Source: Rhizobiaceae bacterium
GTDB taxonomy: Bacteria > Pseudomonadota > Alphaproteobacteria > Rhizobiales > Rhizobiaceae
DNA: 32,592 nt
Assembly (NCBI GenBank): GCA_028279875.1
Contig: JANQMU010000116.1
Coordinates: forward strand, 1 to 32,592
Reading direction: 5' to 3'
Positions 15,998 through 23,471 of this stretch are shown here, piece by piece. The position numbers and the translations under genes are program-made. The number at the start of each line of letters is the position of its first letter. The first letter of the stretch is position 1. Under the pieces are notes generated by a model, which made no database searches, was not told where the DNA came from, and worked only from the letters and a program-made list of their open reading frames with translations.

Positions 15998-16843
15998 ATG
16001 GTGAGGGTTCTCGGCATAGGTGACAACACCGTCGATATCTATGTCGATCACGGCATTCAGTTCCCTGGTGGCAATGCCGTCAACGTCGCAGTTTTGGCGA
16101 GGCGGCTTGGCGCCGAGGCTTCATATTTAGGGTGTGTCGGCGACGATCATTTCGGCAATATGATCAAAGATGCGCTGATAGCGGAAAACGTGGATATCAG
16201 CCACCTTCGTACGCTGAATGCCCCCAACGCCTGGTCACGCATCCGTCACGCGGGCGCTGATCGGGTGTTTGACGGCAGCCAGCCCACTCTTCGCGACGCC
16301 TATCAATTGACCGATGACGATCATGAATATATCGCGCGTCATGATATGGTGCATTCAAGCATCTACAGCAAAATTGAGGCCGACCTTCAAGGGCTTAGGA
16401 ATTCTGCGCCCAGGCTGTCTTTCGACTACTCCGACGAATTCGACTGGTCCTATATTGGCGAGACTGCTCCGATGCTGGACATTGCCTTCCTGTCCGATGC
16501 CGACAGCGGCGAGACGGGTTGCCGGGCTCTGTGCAAGGATGTCGCGGCTCTTGGTCCGACGACCGTCGTCATAACCCGCGGAAGCAAGGGCGCAATCGGC
16601 TTTCGCAATGGCGAATATGAAGTGCAGCCCGTTATCCATGGGACCATTGTGGACACATTGGGCGCCGGAGACGGCTTTATCGCCGGTTTTCTCTTGACGT
16701 TGCATGGCGGGCAGCCTCTTGCGCAGGCGCTGGCACGCGGCGCCGAAAATGCGCTGAGCGTTTGCGCCTATCGCGGCGCTTTTGGCTACGGAACTGCCAT
16801 TCAGCCAAATCAGCCCGGCATAGCTGCGCCAGAACAATCTTGA
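15998..16843 (+). CDS. frlD: PfkB-family fructosamine kinase, FrlD-like
   Basis: A 281-residue sugar kinase. The ATG at 15998 follows the deglycase stop by two bases, so the pair is coupled. The start segment MVRVLGIGDNTVDIYVDHG and FPGGNAVNVAVLARRLG (22-38) are the FrlD-type substrate lid region, and DTLGAGDGF (219-227) holds the catalytic base Asp225 and anion hole. Length and motifs fit fructoselysine 6-kinase, which phosphorylates the imported Amadori product at O6 for the deglycase. Ribokinase-type activity on a free sugar is a less likely alternative given the neighbour. Confidence 0.9.
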   Translation: MVRVLGIGDNTVDIYVDHGIQFPGGNAVNVAVLARRLGAEASYLGCVGDDHFGNMIKDALIAENVDISHLRTLNAPNAWSRIRHAGADRVFDGSQPTLRDAYQLTDDDHEYIARHDMVHSSIYSKIEADLQGLRNSAPRLSFDYSDEFDWSYIGETAPMLDIAFLSDADSGETGCRALCKDVAALGPTTVVITRGSKGAIGFRNGEYEVQPVIHGTIVDTLGAGDGFIAGFLLTLHGGQPLAQALARGAENALSVCAYRGAFGYGTAIQPNQPGIAAPEQS

Positions 16844-16902
16844 CCGGCGAGACGCCTGATCGCAAACCAGATCAACAATCCGGATGTGGAAATTCGAGGA
16901 TC

Positions 16903-18006
16903 CTACGCTTTTGCGGCGCGGGGTTCGGCAGCGCCGCCGGAAGCGTTCTTGTCATCCATGATAAAATGCCCGTTGCGTGACAGCAGGACAGCCAGCGGCC
17001 TGGTCGGCCCGAAGGCGGCGAGAATGATCACCACGATCGATGTCATCGGCACCGCCAGGATGGCGCCGGCAAGGCCCCAGAGCGCATACCACACGGTCAG
17101 GGATATCAGCACGACAAAGGGGCTGAGGTTCATTGATCGTCCGAACAGGCGCGGCTCGACCACGCCGCCGATGAAAATCTGCGACGCCGTCAGACTGACA
17201 AGGACAATCAGGATTGCTTCGATGGATCCGAATTGCGCGGCCGCCAGAAGCACCGGAAAGGCCACGCCGACCATCGATCCGACATAGGGAATGTAATTGA
17301 GGAAACCGATCAAAACCGCAAAAAAGCCGGCAAAATCGACACCGATGAACCACATGGCAATGTAACTGATCAGTCCAAGCATGATATTGACCAGTGTCTT
17401 GACGGTCAGATATTCGCCAATCCTCTGGTTGATGTGGCCAATCACCTCCATCGCACGCTTCGCGTCGGCCTGGGTTTTTGCCGCCAGGACGATCTTGCGG
17501 CTGAAATGCAGCCGCTCGGCCATCAGGAAGCTGGCATAGAGGAACACGACGAAGACCTGCCCGACCAGGACCGATACGGAGGTGACGGTCGTGCTGATCA
17601 GTCGTTGCAGGTCGATTTCGCCGAGGACGAGGCTGCGGATCGATCCCCAGGTCGGCTCGTCGTCAATGCCCGCCAGTTTTGCCATGTCCCCGACAAAAGA
17701 CAGCAACGTGGCCTGGTACTGTGGCGCCAGCGCAATCACCTGCTGAATATTCGCCACGAACAGGAGCACCATCAGCAGCACGAACAGCACAAAAACGAGA
17801 AACGCCAGCACATGGCGCAGCCAGAGGGGGGTGAGCGATCCGACAATCGGTACCCTGCCGAGGCTGGTGGCGATTGTCGAAAGCACATAGACGGAGATGA
17901 TTCCCGACATGATCGGGATGAAGATCGGCTTGCCGATCCGCAGCACGAAGCCAACCATGATGGCAAAGGCCAGACCGTAGACGAGATTTCGAAAACGGTT
18001 GTTCAT
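16903..18006 (-). CDS. AI-2E family transporter
   Basis: A 367-residue inner membrane protein with about eight spans, starting at ATG 18006 behind GGGAGC. The sequence contains the family hallmarks NYIPYVGSMVG (about 240-250), a 'VVEPRLFGRSMNLSPFVV' segment and a late GLAGAILAVPMTSIV. Homologues include YdjX/PerM-like permeases and TqsA, which exports the signal autoinducer-2, but most family members have no known substrate. It is convergent with the kinase gene (59 bases between stops) and is not likely to belong to the fructosamine system. Confidence 0.93.
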   Translation of the reverse strand: MNNRFRNLVYGLAFAIMVGFVLRIGKPIFIPIMSGIISVYVLSTIATSLGRVPIVGSLTPLWLRHVLAFLVFVLFVLLMVLLFVANIQQVIALAPQYQATLLSFVGDMAKLAGIDDEPTWGSIRSLVLGEIDLQRLISTTVTSVSVLVGQVFVVFLYASFLMAERLHFSRKIVLAAKTQADAKRAMEVIGHINQRIGEYLTVKTLVNIMLGLISYIAMWFIGVDFAGFFAVLIGFLNYIPYVGSMVGVAFPVLLAAAQFGSIEAILIVLVSLTASQIFIGGVVEPRLFGRSMNLSPFVVLISLTVWYALWGLAGAILAVPMTSIVVIILAAFGPTRPLAVLLSRNGHFIMDDKNASGGAAEPRAAKA

Positions 18007-18161
18007 GGCCGGCTCCCGCAGATGACATCATTGCTTCAAGGGTCAGGCAAATTGACCCACAAAGCACGCCGGTGACAAGCCCCGCCGGCCAAATTGCCGA
18101 TCACACGGGCCGTTCCCTGATTCATCAGGTCAAGGTCACTTCTTTGGGCTGTCGGTTGTAC

Positions 18162-18593
18162 CTAGCTGCGCTTGTGGCCGAGCTTCATTTTTTTTGCCAG
18201 CCGCGAGCGCTTTTCGGCATAGGCGGGTGCGACCATGGGATAGGTCGGCGGAAGATCCCATTTGGCGCGATAGGCTTCCGGGGTCAGACCGTGATGGGTC
18301 ATGAGATGTCGCTTGAGCGACTTGAATTTCCGCCCGCATTCGAGGCAGATAATCTCGCCATCCTGGATCGATTTGCGAATGTTTACTGCAGGCTTGGCCT
18401 GCACTTCGGATTTATTGTCGTCCTTGTGGGCCGTCTTTCCGAGAGCAGCATGCACAGTGGCGATCAGTTCTGTGAGATCGCCGGATTGCACCACATTGTT
18501 GCTGACATAGGCCGCAACGACTTCTGCCGTAAGCTCGGCCAGCAATTCGTCTCCTAGAAGGTCTTGAGGTTTATCGGTGTTTTCTGTCGCCAT
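18162..18593 (-). CDS. mucR: MucR/Ros-type zinc-finger transcriptional regulator
   Basis: A 143-residue DNA-binding protein; ATG 18593 is chosen because it gives the usual family length, although the frame is open to ATG 18644. The zinc finger is C83-x2-C86 with His96 and His100/101 (CLECGRKFKSLKRHLMTHH), followed by GLTPEAYRAKWDLPP and YPMVAPAYAEKRS, all typical of MucR/Ros. Family members bind AT-rich sites with TA steps, repress exopolysaccharide, motility and virulence genes, and repress their own gene. The N-terminal 50 residues are the oligomerisation region. Assignment is firm; which of several paralogues it is cannot be said. Confidence 0.95.
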   Translation of the reverse strand: MATENTDKPQDLLGDELLAELTAEVVAAYVSNNVVQSGDLTELIATVHAALGKTAHKDDNKSEVQAKPAVNIRKSIQDGEIICLECGRKFKSLKRHLMTHHGLTPEAYRAKWDLPPTYPMVAPAYAEKRSRLAKKMKLGHKRS

Positions 18594-18644
18594 CTGTCGT
18601 GATTTTCCTTCGGAAGTGAAAAGCCCATCCACGTCAATGTTCAC

Positions 18645-18790
18645 TCACTTACATATACGCAGACGCAAAGTAAATATTCCGCGCGCATACAAACAATTTT
18701 CACAAATTTTTACTTATTTTTACAAATCGGCATCGCTTAACATCAATATATATAACAATAGAATATGAACACAATTGGGCGCTATACAAT
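18645..18790 (-). promoter_or_regulatory. AT-rich mucR upstream region
   Basis: About 145 bases with runs of A and T (for example AATTTTTACTTATTTTTAC and TATATATAAC), standing out sharply from the GC-rich flanks. MucR proteins bind such sites cooperatively and repress their own gene, so this is probably the promoter and binding region. Confidence 0.55.
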
Positions 18791-18797
18791 CTAACTG

Positions 18798-18862
18798 AGA
18801 GCCCATTCGGGAGTTAGCGATTGGTTTGGTTGTGCCTATTTTGTCCAATATCAAGCGATTGG
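18798..18862 (+). repeat. Third copy (C) of the dispersed repeat
   Basis: 65 bases that match copy A at 13793-13857 with a few mismatches, starting AGAGCCCATTCGGG and including GGTTGTGCCTATTTTG and AATATCAAGCGATTG. No inverted partner is seen nearby. It sits between the mucR upstream region and the IalB-like gene. Confidence 0.75.
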
Positions 18863-18977
18863 TCACCCGGTTGCGTATCGGGGCGCTCGATGTTTCGAAA
18901 GAGCTGTAAAATGAAACGGCTGACGGCCTCACCGCCGTAGCCCATGGCCGGGAGCGGGCCGGCGCCTATTGCACGGC

Positions 18978-19619
18978 TTACATCGCGGCGGGAACCTGCT
19001 TGGCCAAAAAGTCGGCATAGGCGCCGGAAAAAGGCATCATCTGCCACTGGCGGTGATGGTGTTGACCGGACTCGTCTGTGAAATCCAGCCGCATTTCAAG
19101 AGTCGCGGCGCTTCGATCCGAAAAAGCCGCGATCAGGGCCTCGGCCGCCGGTCCGCTAAAGGTGCAGATACCCTCCGAGAGACAACCATATTTGTCCAGT
19201 CTCCAGACCGTGAAGTCATCCCTGGACAGGTAGAATCCGTCAATGTCGAATGAAAGGCCCGGCGTGATCCCGAACTCGACCCGCATGCCCTCCTTGTCCG
19301 GCGTGATAAATGCGCCGACAACACCCAGTGTGGTGTGACCGCCTTGGCCATCCCCGGTGGTGAAGACATCGACATATCGCAAATGGCACTGGCCGGGCTG
19401 CAGATGATCGAGACTGGCGACGTGGAAACCGCCGGCAGAGTGATCGGTTTCACAGGCGATCTCCCATTGCCCCGGTTTGCCCGGGTCAGCGTCAATCGCC
19501 TTGCCGGCAAAACCATATGCAGATTGGGCTGACGCCGTCTGTGTTTCGGCGGCCGTCAGAGCGCCAAAAGCAATTGCGCCAGCCGCGACGGCTGCCGCTG
19601 CAACGGTCAGAACACGCAT
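18978..19619 (-). CDS. Exported protein resembling invasion-associated locus B (IalB) family
   Basis: A 213-residue protein starting at ATG 19619 with a signal peptide (MRVLTVAAAAVAAGAIAFGALTA, cleavage near SAQ-SAY). The mature part has W-x2-AC (WEIACETDHSAGG), then QPGQCHLRY, and two further Cys in GCLSEGICTFSG, spaced as in IalB-like proteins of alphaproteobacteria, and a final hydrophobic SGAYADFLAK. Periplasmic or outer membrane attachment is expected. IalB relatives are found widely in non-pathogens, so no virulence role is implied. The family assignment is by motif pattern and is moderately sure. Confidence 0.65.
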   Translation of the reverse strand: MRVLTVAAAAVAAGAIAFGALTAAETQTASAQSAYGFAGKAIDADPGKPGQWEIACETDHSAGGFHVASLDHLQPGQCHLRYVDVFTTGDGQGGHTTLGVVGAFITPDKEGMRVEFGITPGLSFDIDGFYLSRDDFTVWRLDKYGCLSEGICTFSGPAAEALIAAFSDRSAATLEMRLDFTDESGQHHHRQWQMMPFSGAYADFLAKQVPAAM

Positions 19620-19768
19620 TGCGAGGCTCCGCTTTCCAAAAAGAAAACACTTTTTACATCAGGCACATCCGTCGAATTCTCATCAAAACGGACCTGTTTT
19701 CCTGACGTGCTTTTAGGGATATGGGGATCATTTTTTTGCGCAACAAGAGCCGGTAACGGAAATGTAAC

Positions 19769-20401
19769 TCAGCGGCCTGTGTCACTGTCGATATCGGTCC
19801 CGTCGGGGCGGGTTTTACGGCCGCGGGGCCCGGCGATCCGCGCCGGCACAAACCGTGTTTTTTTCTGCTTGGGATCTATTTGCGGCCGGGCATTCGTCGC
19901 GCGCCAGTGGTGCTGGTAGCCGGCATTGCAGGATTTCCCCGATGTCGGGTTTGCCGGCGTTTTCTCCGCTTCGGCAAAATTCGGTGTGTGCAGCATGTTC
20001 AATCGATCGGCGATTGCACCGCAGATGCGGGTGATCTCACGACGCAACGTCCGGTCTGAAAACCCGTCGCGCGCCGCGAGTTCTTTCAGGGAACCGCGGC
20101 TGCTGCATTTGGTTCGCGCCCAGTCATAGACAAGCCGCCTGCTTTGCACATCCTGCAGATCGTTGATCCATGCCCAGCATTCCTCCATCCGGTCGAGCGC
20201 CGCCGCACCGGGTTTGCGTCGATATCGTCGTGTGGTTGGTGCATAGGCATCCATCTGGAGGCGGAGCGGTGCGGGCATGGAGGACCCAAACGCCTTCGGG
20301 CCGTGGGCATAGGGGCACAGCATCAGCGTCTCCGCCGCTTCGAGCAATCGCTGTTCGACCGCCTTGGCCGTCCAGGCCCGGTAGACTGGAGCAATGGTCA
20401 C
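19769..20401 (-). CDS. HTH-like protein of unknown function, resembling DUF6362
   Basis: A 210-residue basic protein if started at GTG 20401, which shares a GTGA overlap with the stop of the upstream gene; the longer frame to 20443 runs into that gene. The first 150 residues contain WTAKAVEQRLLEAAETL, RMEECWAWINDLQ and SSRGSLKELAARDGFSDRTLRREI, which reads as a helix-turn-helix of sigma/KorB-like type; the tail is basic and Pro-rich. It resembles the small HTH domain family DUF6362 found in phages and integrated elements of alphaproteobacteria. No terminase or integrase genes are near. Family membership is a judgement from memory. Confidence 0.6.
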   Translation of the reverse strand: MTIAPVYRAWTAKAVEQRLLEAAETLMLCPYAHGPKAFGSSMPAPLRLQMDAYAPTTRRYRRKPGAAALDRMEECWAWINDLQDVQSRRLVYDWARTKCSSRGSLKELAARDGFSDRTLRREITRICGAIADRLNMLHTPNFAEAEKTPANPTSGKSCNAGYQHHWRATNARPQIDPKQKKTRFVPARIAGPRGRKTRPDGTDIDSDTGR

Positions 20402-20739
20402 ATGTGATCCTGTTTTGTGAAGATCAGAACATACCATGAACATAGTGACAATGAAAGCAGGGACCCCAGTCGCGGAAGGCGCTTCTGTTCGGCGGTGAAA
20501 TGCACCGGGCGCCGCTCATACACCAGGCAGGCGATCCAGTAGGCGTTGATCGCGATGAAGGCGATATCCCAGCCGATGCCGTCCCACAAGAGGTCGGGTT
20601 GGAAGAAGAAGTAGGGGATCTCGAAACCGAGCGAGATGACGGTCAGCACGCGGAGCCAGAGAATGTCGCGCATAATGTAGGCCACGAGGAGAATCCAGTA
20701 GGACAGGTTCGCAATCACCTGGAGGTCGATGTCGGGCAT
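20398..20739 (-). CDS. Truncated Popeye-like / cyclic-nucleotide-binding membrane protein
   Basis: A 113-residue membrane protein from ATG 20739. Three hydrophobic segments (about 9-22, 29-46, 55-71) with YWILLVAYIMRDILWLRVLT, then GWDIAFIAINAYWI and ERRPVHFTAEQKRL. This is the N-terminal membrane portion of bacterial Popeye-domain proteins, which normally continue with a cyclic-nucleotide-binding domain of 100 or more residues after the 'ERRPV' linker. Here the protein diverges after KRLPRLGS and stops, so the sensor domain is missing. The stop overlaps the GTG of the next gene. Either a degraded gene or a stand-alone membrane piece; the coupling to the HTH-like gene favours some function. 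Confidence 0.6.
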   Translation of the reverse strand: MPDIDLQVIANLSYWILLVAYIMRDILWLRVLTVISLGFEIPYFFFQPDLLWDGIGWDIAFIAINAYWIACLVYERRPVHFTAEQKRLPRLGSLLSLSLCSWYVLIFTKQDHM

Positions 20740-20951
20740 TTGGTGCTATCCGCCGCTTGTGGAGCCGGAGGTCGTCGTGACCGGGATCGTTCACCCTACC
20801 AACTCCCCGCCGAGGCGACAGGGGGCAAACCGTTCGCACGCGGGTGCGATCAGCGTTACCGCTCCGCTCGCATCTTCAATTCCGAGGGTTCCGGGACGCA
20901 CCCGCCGGCACCGACACGCTCACTCGCACGTGCCCTCCCGGATTTCACTCC

Positions 20952-21003
20952 GATTTCGCTCCCGAAATCGGGAAAATCTGACCTCCCCCGCCAAGGGGAG
21001 GTC
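20952..21003. repeat. Intergenic palindromic repeats
   Basis: Two neighbouring inverted repeats: GATTTCG/CGAAATC (20952-20969) and GACCTCCCC/GGGGAGGTC around CGCCAA (20980-21003). The second is of the kind found in many copies between genes of rhizobia. They could act as bidirectional mRNA 3' ends. The 309 bases 20740-21048 hold no gene. Confidence 0.55.
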
Positions 21004-21048
21004 ATCTTGGGCAACCGACGTGACTGGCCCCGCTCGACGCGTCCAACC

Positions 21049-21411
21049 CTAGAAGTCGATCGTGACCGATGGCGCGCTGCGCCGCGCCTCGCCGTGATAC
21101 ACGGCCTCGACGTTGTTGCCGTCCGGGTCGAGAACGAGGGCGGCGTGGCACCCCGGGTGATAAGGCCGCTCGCCGGGCGCGCCGTTGTTGCGCCCGCCAA
21201 CAGGGAAAGGGAGAGAGGCGTCTGCCTGCAGTGCGGGTTTTCCGCAAAGGAATTCAAGGGGGCGGTCAGCCCAGGGCAAGCCGGCCGCTCCGGCAGCGCT
21301 CACCGGAGCCCTGGCGGCGGACGCTTGGGTTCCGCTGCGCGCGATACCAACGCGGCGATCGAACGGCCACGCGACCGCTTCACTGAACCGACCTACAGCC
21401 ATTACGGCCAC
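21049..21411 (-). pseudogene. Remnant of a VOC (glyoxalase/bleomycin resistance) family gene
   Basis: The last 46 codons (to about 21190) read NNGAPGERPYHPG, AALVLDPDGNNVEAVYHG and RSAPSVTIDF, the clear C-terminus of a VOC-fold protein with its metal-ligand Glu in DPDGNNVEAV. Upstream, only scattered pieces (such as EFLCGKPAL) match, and the middle beta-strand module seems deleted or frameshifted; the proper N-terminus (a DH.....D...F motif) is missing. Surrounding palindromic repeats and the IS element nearby fit a decayed region. A working VOC protein of about 125 residues is not possible here. Confidence 0.6.
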
Positions 21412-21538
21412 ACACCGCAGTAAGCGGCAGTGCCTTAACGAACCAGAGGCGAATGCGGAGCGCAGTCTTGATGGAGGGTTGCCGGGTAAATTGGTGCGCC
21501 GAGATCGGACACATGATCTCGCATGCTCTATGATCTTC

Positions 21539-21566
21539 TTGACCGGTATTCAAATGAGTTTACAGT
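21539..21566 (+). promoter_or_regulatory. Possible promoter of the Cys-rich exported gene
   Basis: TTGACC (21539-21544), 16 bases, TACAGT (21561-21566), with ATG 21599 about 26 bases beyond the expected start of transcription. Moderate match to sigma70 boxes. Confidence 0.35.
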
Positions 21567-21598
21567 CCGCTCTAAAGCTCACTTATAGGGTTGGAAAA

Positions 21599-21970
21599 AT
21601 GCGATCTTCGTCCTGTCGTCGGAAAAACGTGTTTGCTGCCTGGTGCGCATCTTTTGTTTTTGCATTGAGTTTTGTCCTATTGCCAACTCCACTGTCAGCC
21701 GATCAGGTCATTGACTTGCCGCCCTGCGGCTCGACAAAGTGTAATTACAGTCACTCCATAAAGGAATATCAGACGCACGTATTTGTCGCCACATGCAACG
21801 TACCGGATCTCGGAGAGGTTCAAATCGCTTGCTCATCAACATCAAAATATATCAAGTGCGGCTCAGTGGTTGACGAATTCAGACAAGCTCAGTGCACATG
21901 CACCAATAAAGAGTCTGATCAACCAAAAAAACATCCAGTCGCAATAACTGTAACGTGCGAACAGTACTGA
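21599..21970 (+). CDS. Small Cys-rich exported protein, family not recognised
   Basis: A 123-residue protein from ATG 21599, preceded by AGGGTTGG. ATG 21554 is an alternative start but lacks a binding site. The N-terminus (MRSSSCRRKN then AAWCASFVFALSFVLLP) is a signal peptide with likely cleavage after LSA. The mature part of about 90 residues has eight Cys (PPCGSTKC, ATCNVP, IACSS, IKCGS, QCTCTN, VTCEQY), enough for four disulfides, and is clearly lower in GC than its neighbours. I know of no matching family; it may be a horizontally acquired protein that folds in the periplasm or is secreted. Confidence 0.6.
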   Translation: MRSSSCRRKNVFAAWCASFVFALSFVLLPTPLSADQVIDLPPCGSTKCNYSHSIKEYQTHVFVATCNVPDLGEVQIACSSTSKYIKCGSVVDEFRQAQCTCTNKESDQPKKHPVAITVTCEQY

Positions 21971-22110
21971 TTGCCTCTGTCGGCTGTTTTCCTCCGGATT
22001 TCGCGTATACGGTCGTCAACCCGGCTTGAGGTCGCGAACGCAGCGCAATGAACGACTGTAAGCGCTTGCTTCGCTAGAACTGTTTGCGGGGGCAGGAGCT
22101 GCAGAGCGCC

Positions 22111-22827
22111 CAGGGGAGTCGCTTCAGGTTAACGCATGGTTTTGTCGAAGGATTGTTTCGAGGTATTGGGTGTTGGAGTTGCGAGTTTTCGGCGGACCTT
22201 CAGGCTGTGCTTGTTCTTGGTTTTGAGCAGAAGGTTCATGGCCATGTGTTTGACGACGACCATGTTTTCAGGCCCGTTTCTGGATCGCAGTCGTGCGAGG
22301 TCGTCGTGGAAGACGACGTCGAGGACCCAATGGAGCCGGTTTTCGATGCCCCAGTGGGCGGGCATGGCTGCGCCGTGACGTCTTGCCGTCGATGGCGATG
22401 GTGTCGGGGGCGCTATCGCGCAGGCTCTCCACCCAGGCGATAAAACAGGTCTTGAACAGCTCCGGGTCGAGCGCGTTCATCACGTCGTTCAAGGTGTCGT
22501 GTGAGGGGATGCCGCGCTCGTAGGCCAGAAAGCGGCGCAGTAAGGCGAGATGTTGCTCACCCCACAGCTTGATCTCGACGAAATCCTCCTTGCCGCTGAG
22601 CGTTGCGCATAGAACCACAAGCAGGATCTCATCAAGCGGATATGGCACGCGCCATTGCTCGCGCGGGTCTTTCAGCACCGAGAAGTGATCAAGAATTGAG
22701 CAGGTCGGTTGGGATCGGGTCATGGTGAAGCCTCGCAAATCAACGAAGCATCCCATGAATCACATCACATCGCATCCGAACAGCCCTACCCAACACCAAC
22801 AGACGTTAACCTGAAGCGATTGCCCTG
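22111..22827 (-). mobile_element. Deleted ISAs1-family insertion sequence
   Basis: A 717-bp element with 24-bp terminal inverted repeats at 22111-22134 and 22804-22827 that differ at two positions. The ends read CAGGG inward. ISAs1 elements are normally about 1.2 to 1.4 kb, so about half the transposase gene is gone. The ten bases on each side (GCAGAGCGCC and CCGGCCGCGG) are not direct repeats, so the target duplication was lost or the element was rearranged. It cannot move by itself, but its ends look usable in trans. Confidence 0.85.
22129..22723 (-). pseudogene. ISAs1-family DDE transposase, internally deleted
   Basis: From ATG 22723 (MTRSQPTCSILDHF) the N-terminal half runs through DPREQWRVPYPLDEILL and ends after IAIDGKTSRRSHARP, which holds the first catalytic Asp. 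The C-terminal part resumes in another frame with HWGIENRLHWVLDVVFHDD, which holds the catalytic Glu, and ends NTSKQSFDKTMR. About 150 residues between, including the second catalytic Asp, are missing, and the junction near 22370 is frameshifted. The gene is dead. An in-frame start at ATG 22756 is also open. Confidence 0.88.
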
Positions 22828-22992
22828 CCGGCCGCGGCATTGAGAACCACCCGTCCCGCCATCGAACCGGCCACAATGCGCCCGATGCCTTGTCGGTGCG
22901 TGAGACACACCCTTCCGGCAGAGCCGGCATCCTTACGCAGATTTAATTTTTGGGGCGTTGTTTCCGGAAAAACAGCGACAATATGTGTTGTG

Positions 22993-23033
22993 AAAGCCGA
23001 TCAGCATGATCGCAATGCGGTCATGTCGGCTTT
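22993..23033 (+). terminator. Two-part hairpin with short T run
   Basis: Outer stem AAAGCCGA/TCGGCTTT and inner stem ATGATCGC/GCGGTCAT (one G-U pair) around AAT, with a TCAGC/G internal loop. It is followed by TTCC after the CTTT of the stem. The size and regularity suggest a functional RNA fold. On the other strand the T run is weaker (CTTTCAC). Confidence 0.5.
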
Positions 23034-23159
23034 TCCTGGGGTCCCGTGGTGGGTTTAAGATCCGCCCATCCTGCCCATTGCGGGGCCTTTCAGGAATCGG
23101 CCGGGCGCGCTGTACAGTCGCGCCGAAGTGCATCTGATATGTCGATGCCACACAAAAAT

Positions 23160-23195
23160 GGGAGCGAACCATCCGGTTCGCTCCCTATTTTCTTT
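23160..23195. terminator. Strong Rho-independent terminator, usable in both directions
   Basis: An 11-bp perfect stem, GGGAGCGAACC/GGTTCGCTCCC, with an ATCC loop (23160-23185), followed on + by TATTTTCTTT and on - by ATTTTTG. It may end the leftward glutamine amidotransferase transcript (285 bases after its stop) or a rightward small RNA starting beyond 23033. Confidence 0.7.
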
Positions 23196-23471
23196 CGCCC
23201 CTGGTGCGTCTTTTCCATGCTCCCTGCCAGAGCAATTGACGACGCAGATTTCTTCTTTCTCATTGTTTGCCGAGGGTATCCGTCAGCAAGACGGGGGAAG
23301 CACAACGCAATACGCTCATATCCTTCCCTTGGCACAGGATATGGCCACCCGAATGCGGCTGCATGGTGGCGTTTTCATTACAATTCGGTAATAGGCGCGA
23401 TCGCCACCGATCGACATCGCGGCAGTCACAAGGCCGTGTCCGGCCGCCCGCGCCGGCCAATTGGCGGCATG

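Larger units (their letters stand above)
22828..23471. other. Gene-free interval with two hairpins
   Basis: No convincing protein frame is found in these 644 bases. The lower-GC part holds two strong hairpins, given separately (22993-23033 and 23160-23185), and a third smaller one, GGCGCG/CGCGCC around a CTGTACAG core (23104-23124). The right part runs to the end of the glutamine amidotransferase gene. Confidence 0.45.

Noticed and set aside
20500..21423. Long + strand open frame of 307 codons
   Set aside because: It is antisense to the Popeye-like gene and the VOC remnant, rich in Arg, Pro and Gly, and has no ribosome binding site; a shadow frame.
22101..22837. Target site duplication of the IS element
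   Set aside because: The ten bases on each side of the inverted repeats do not match.
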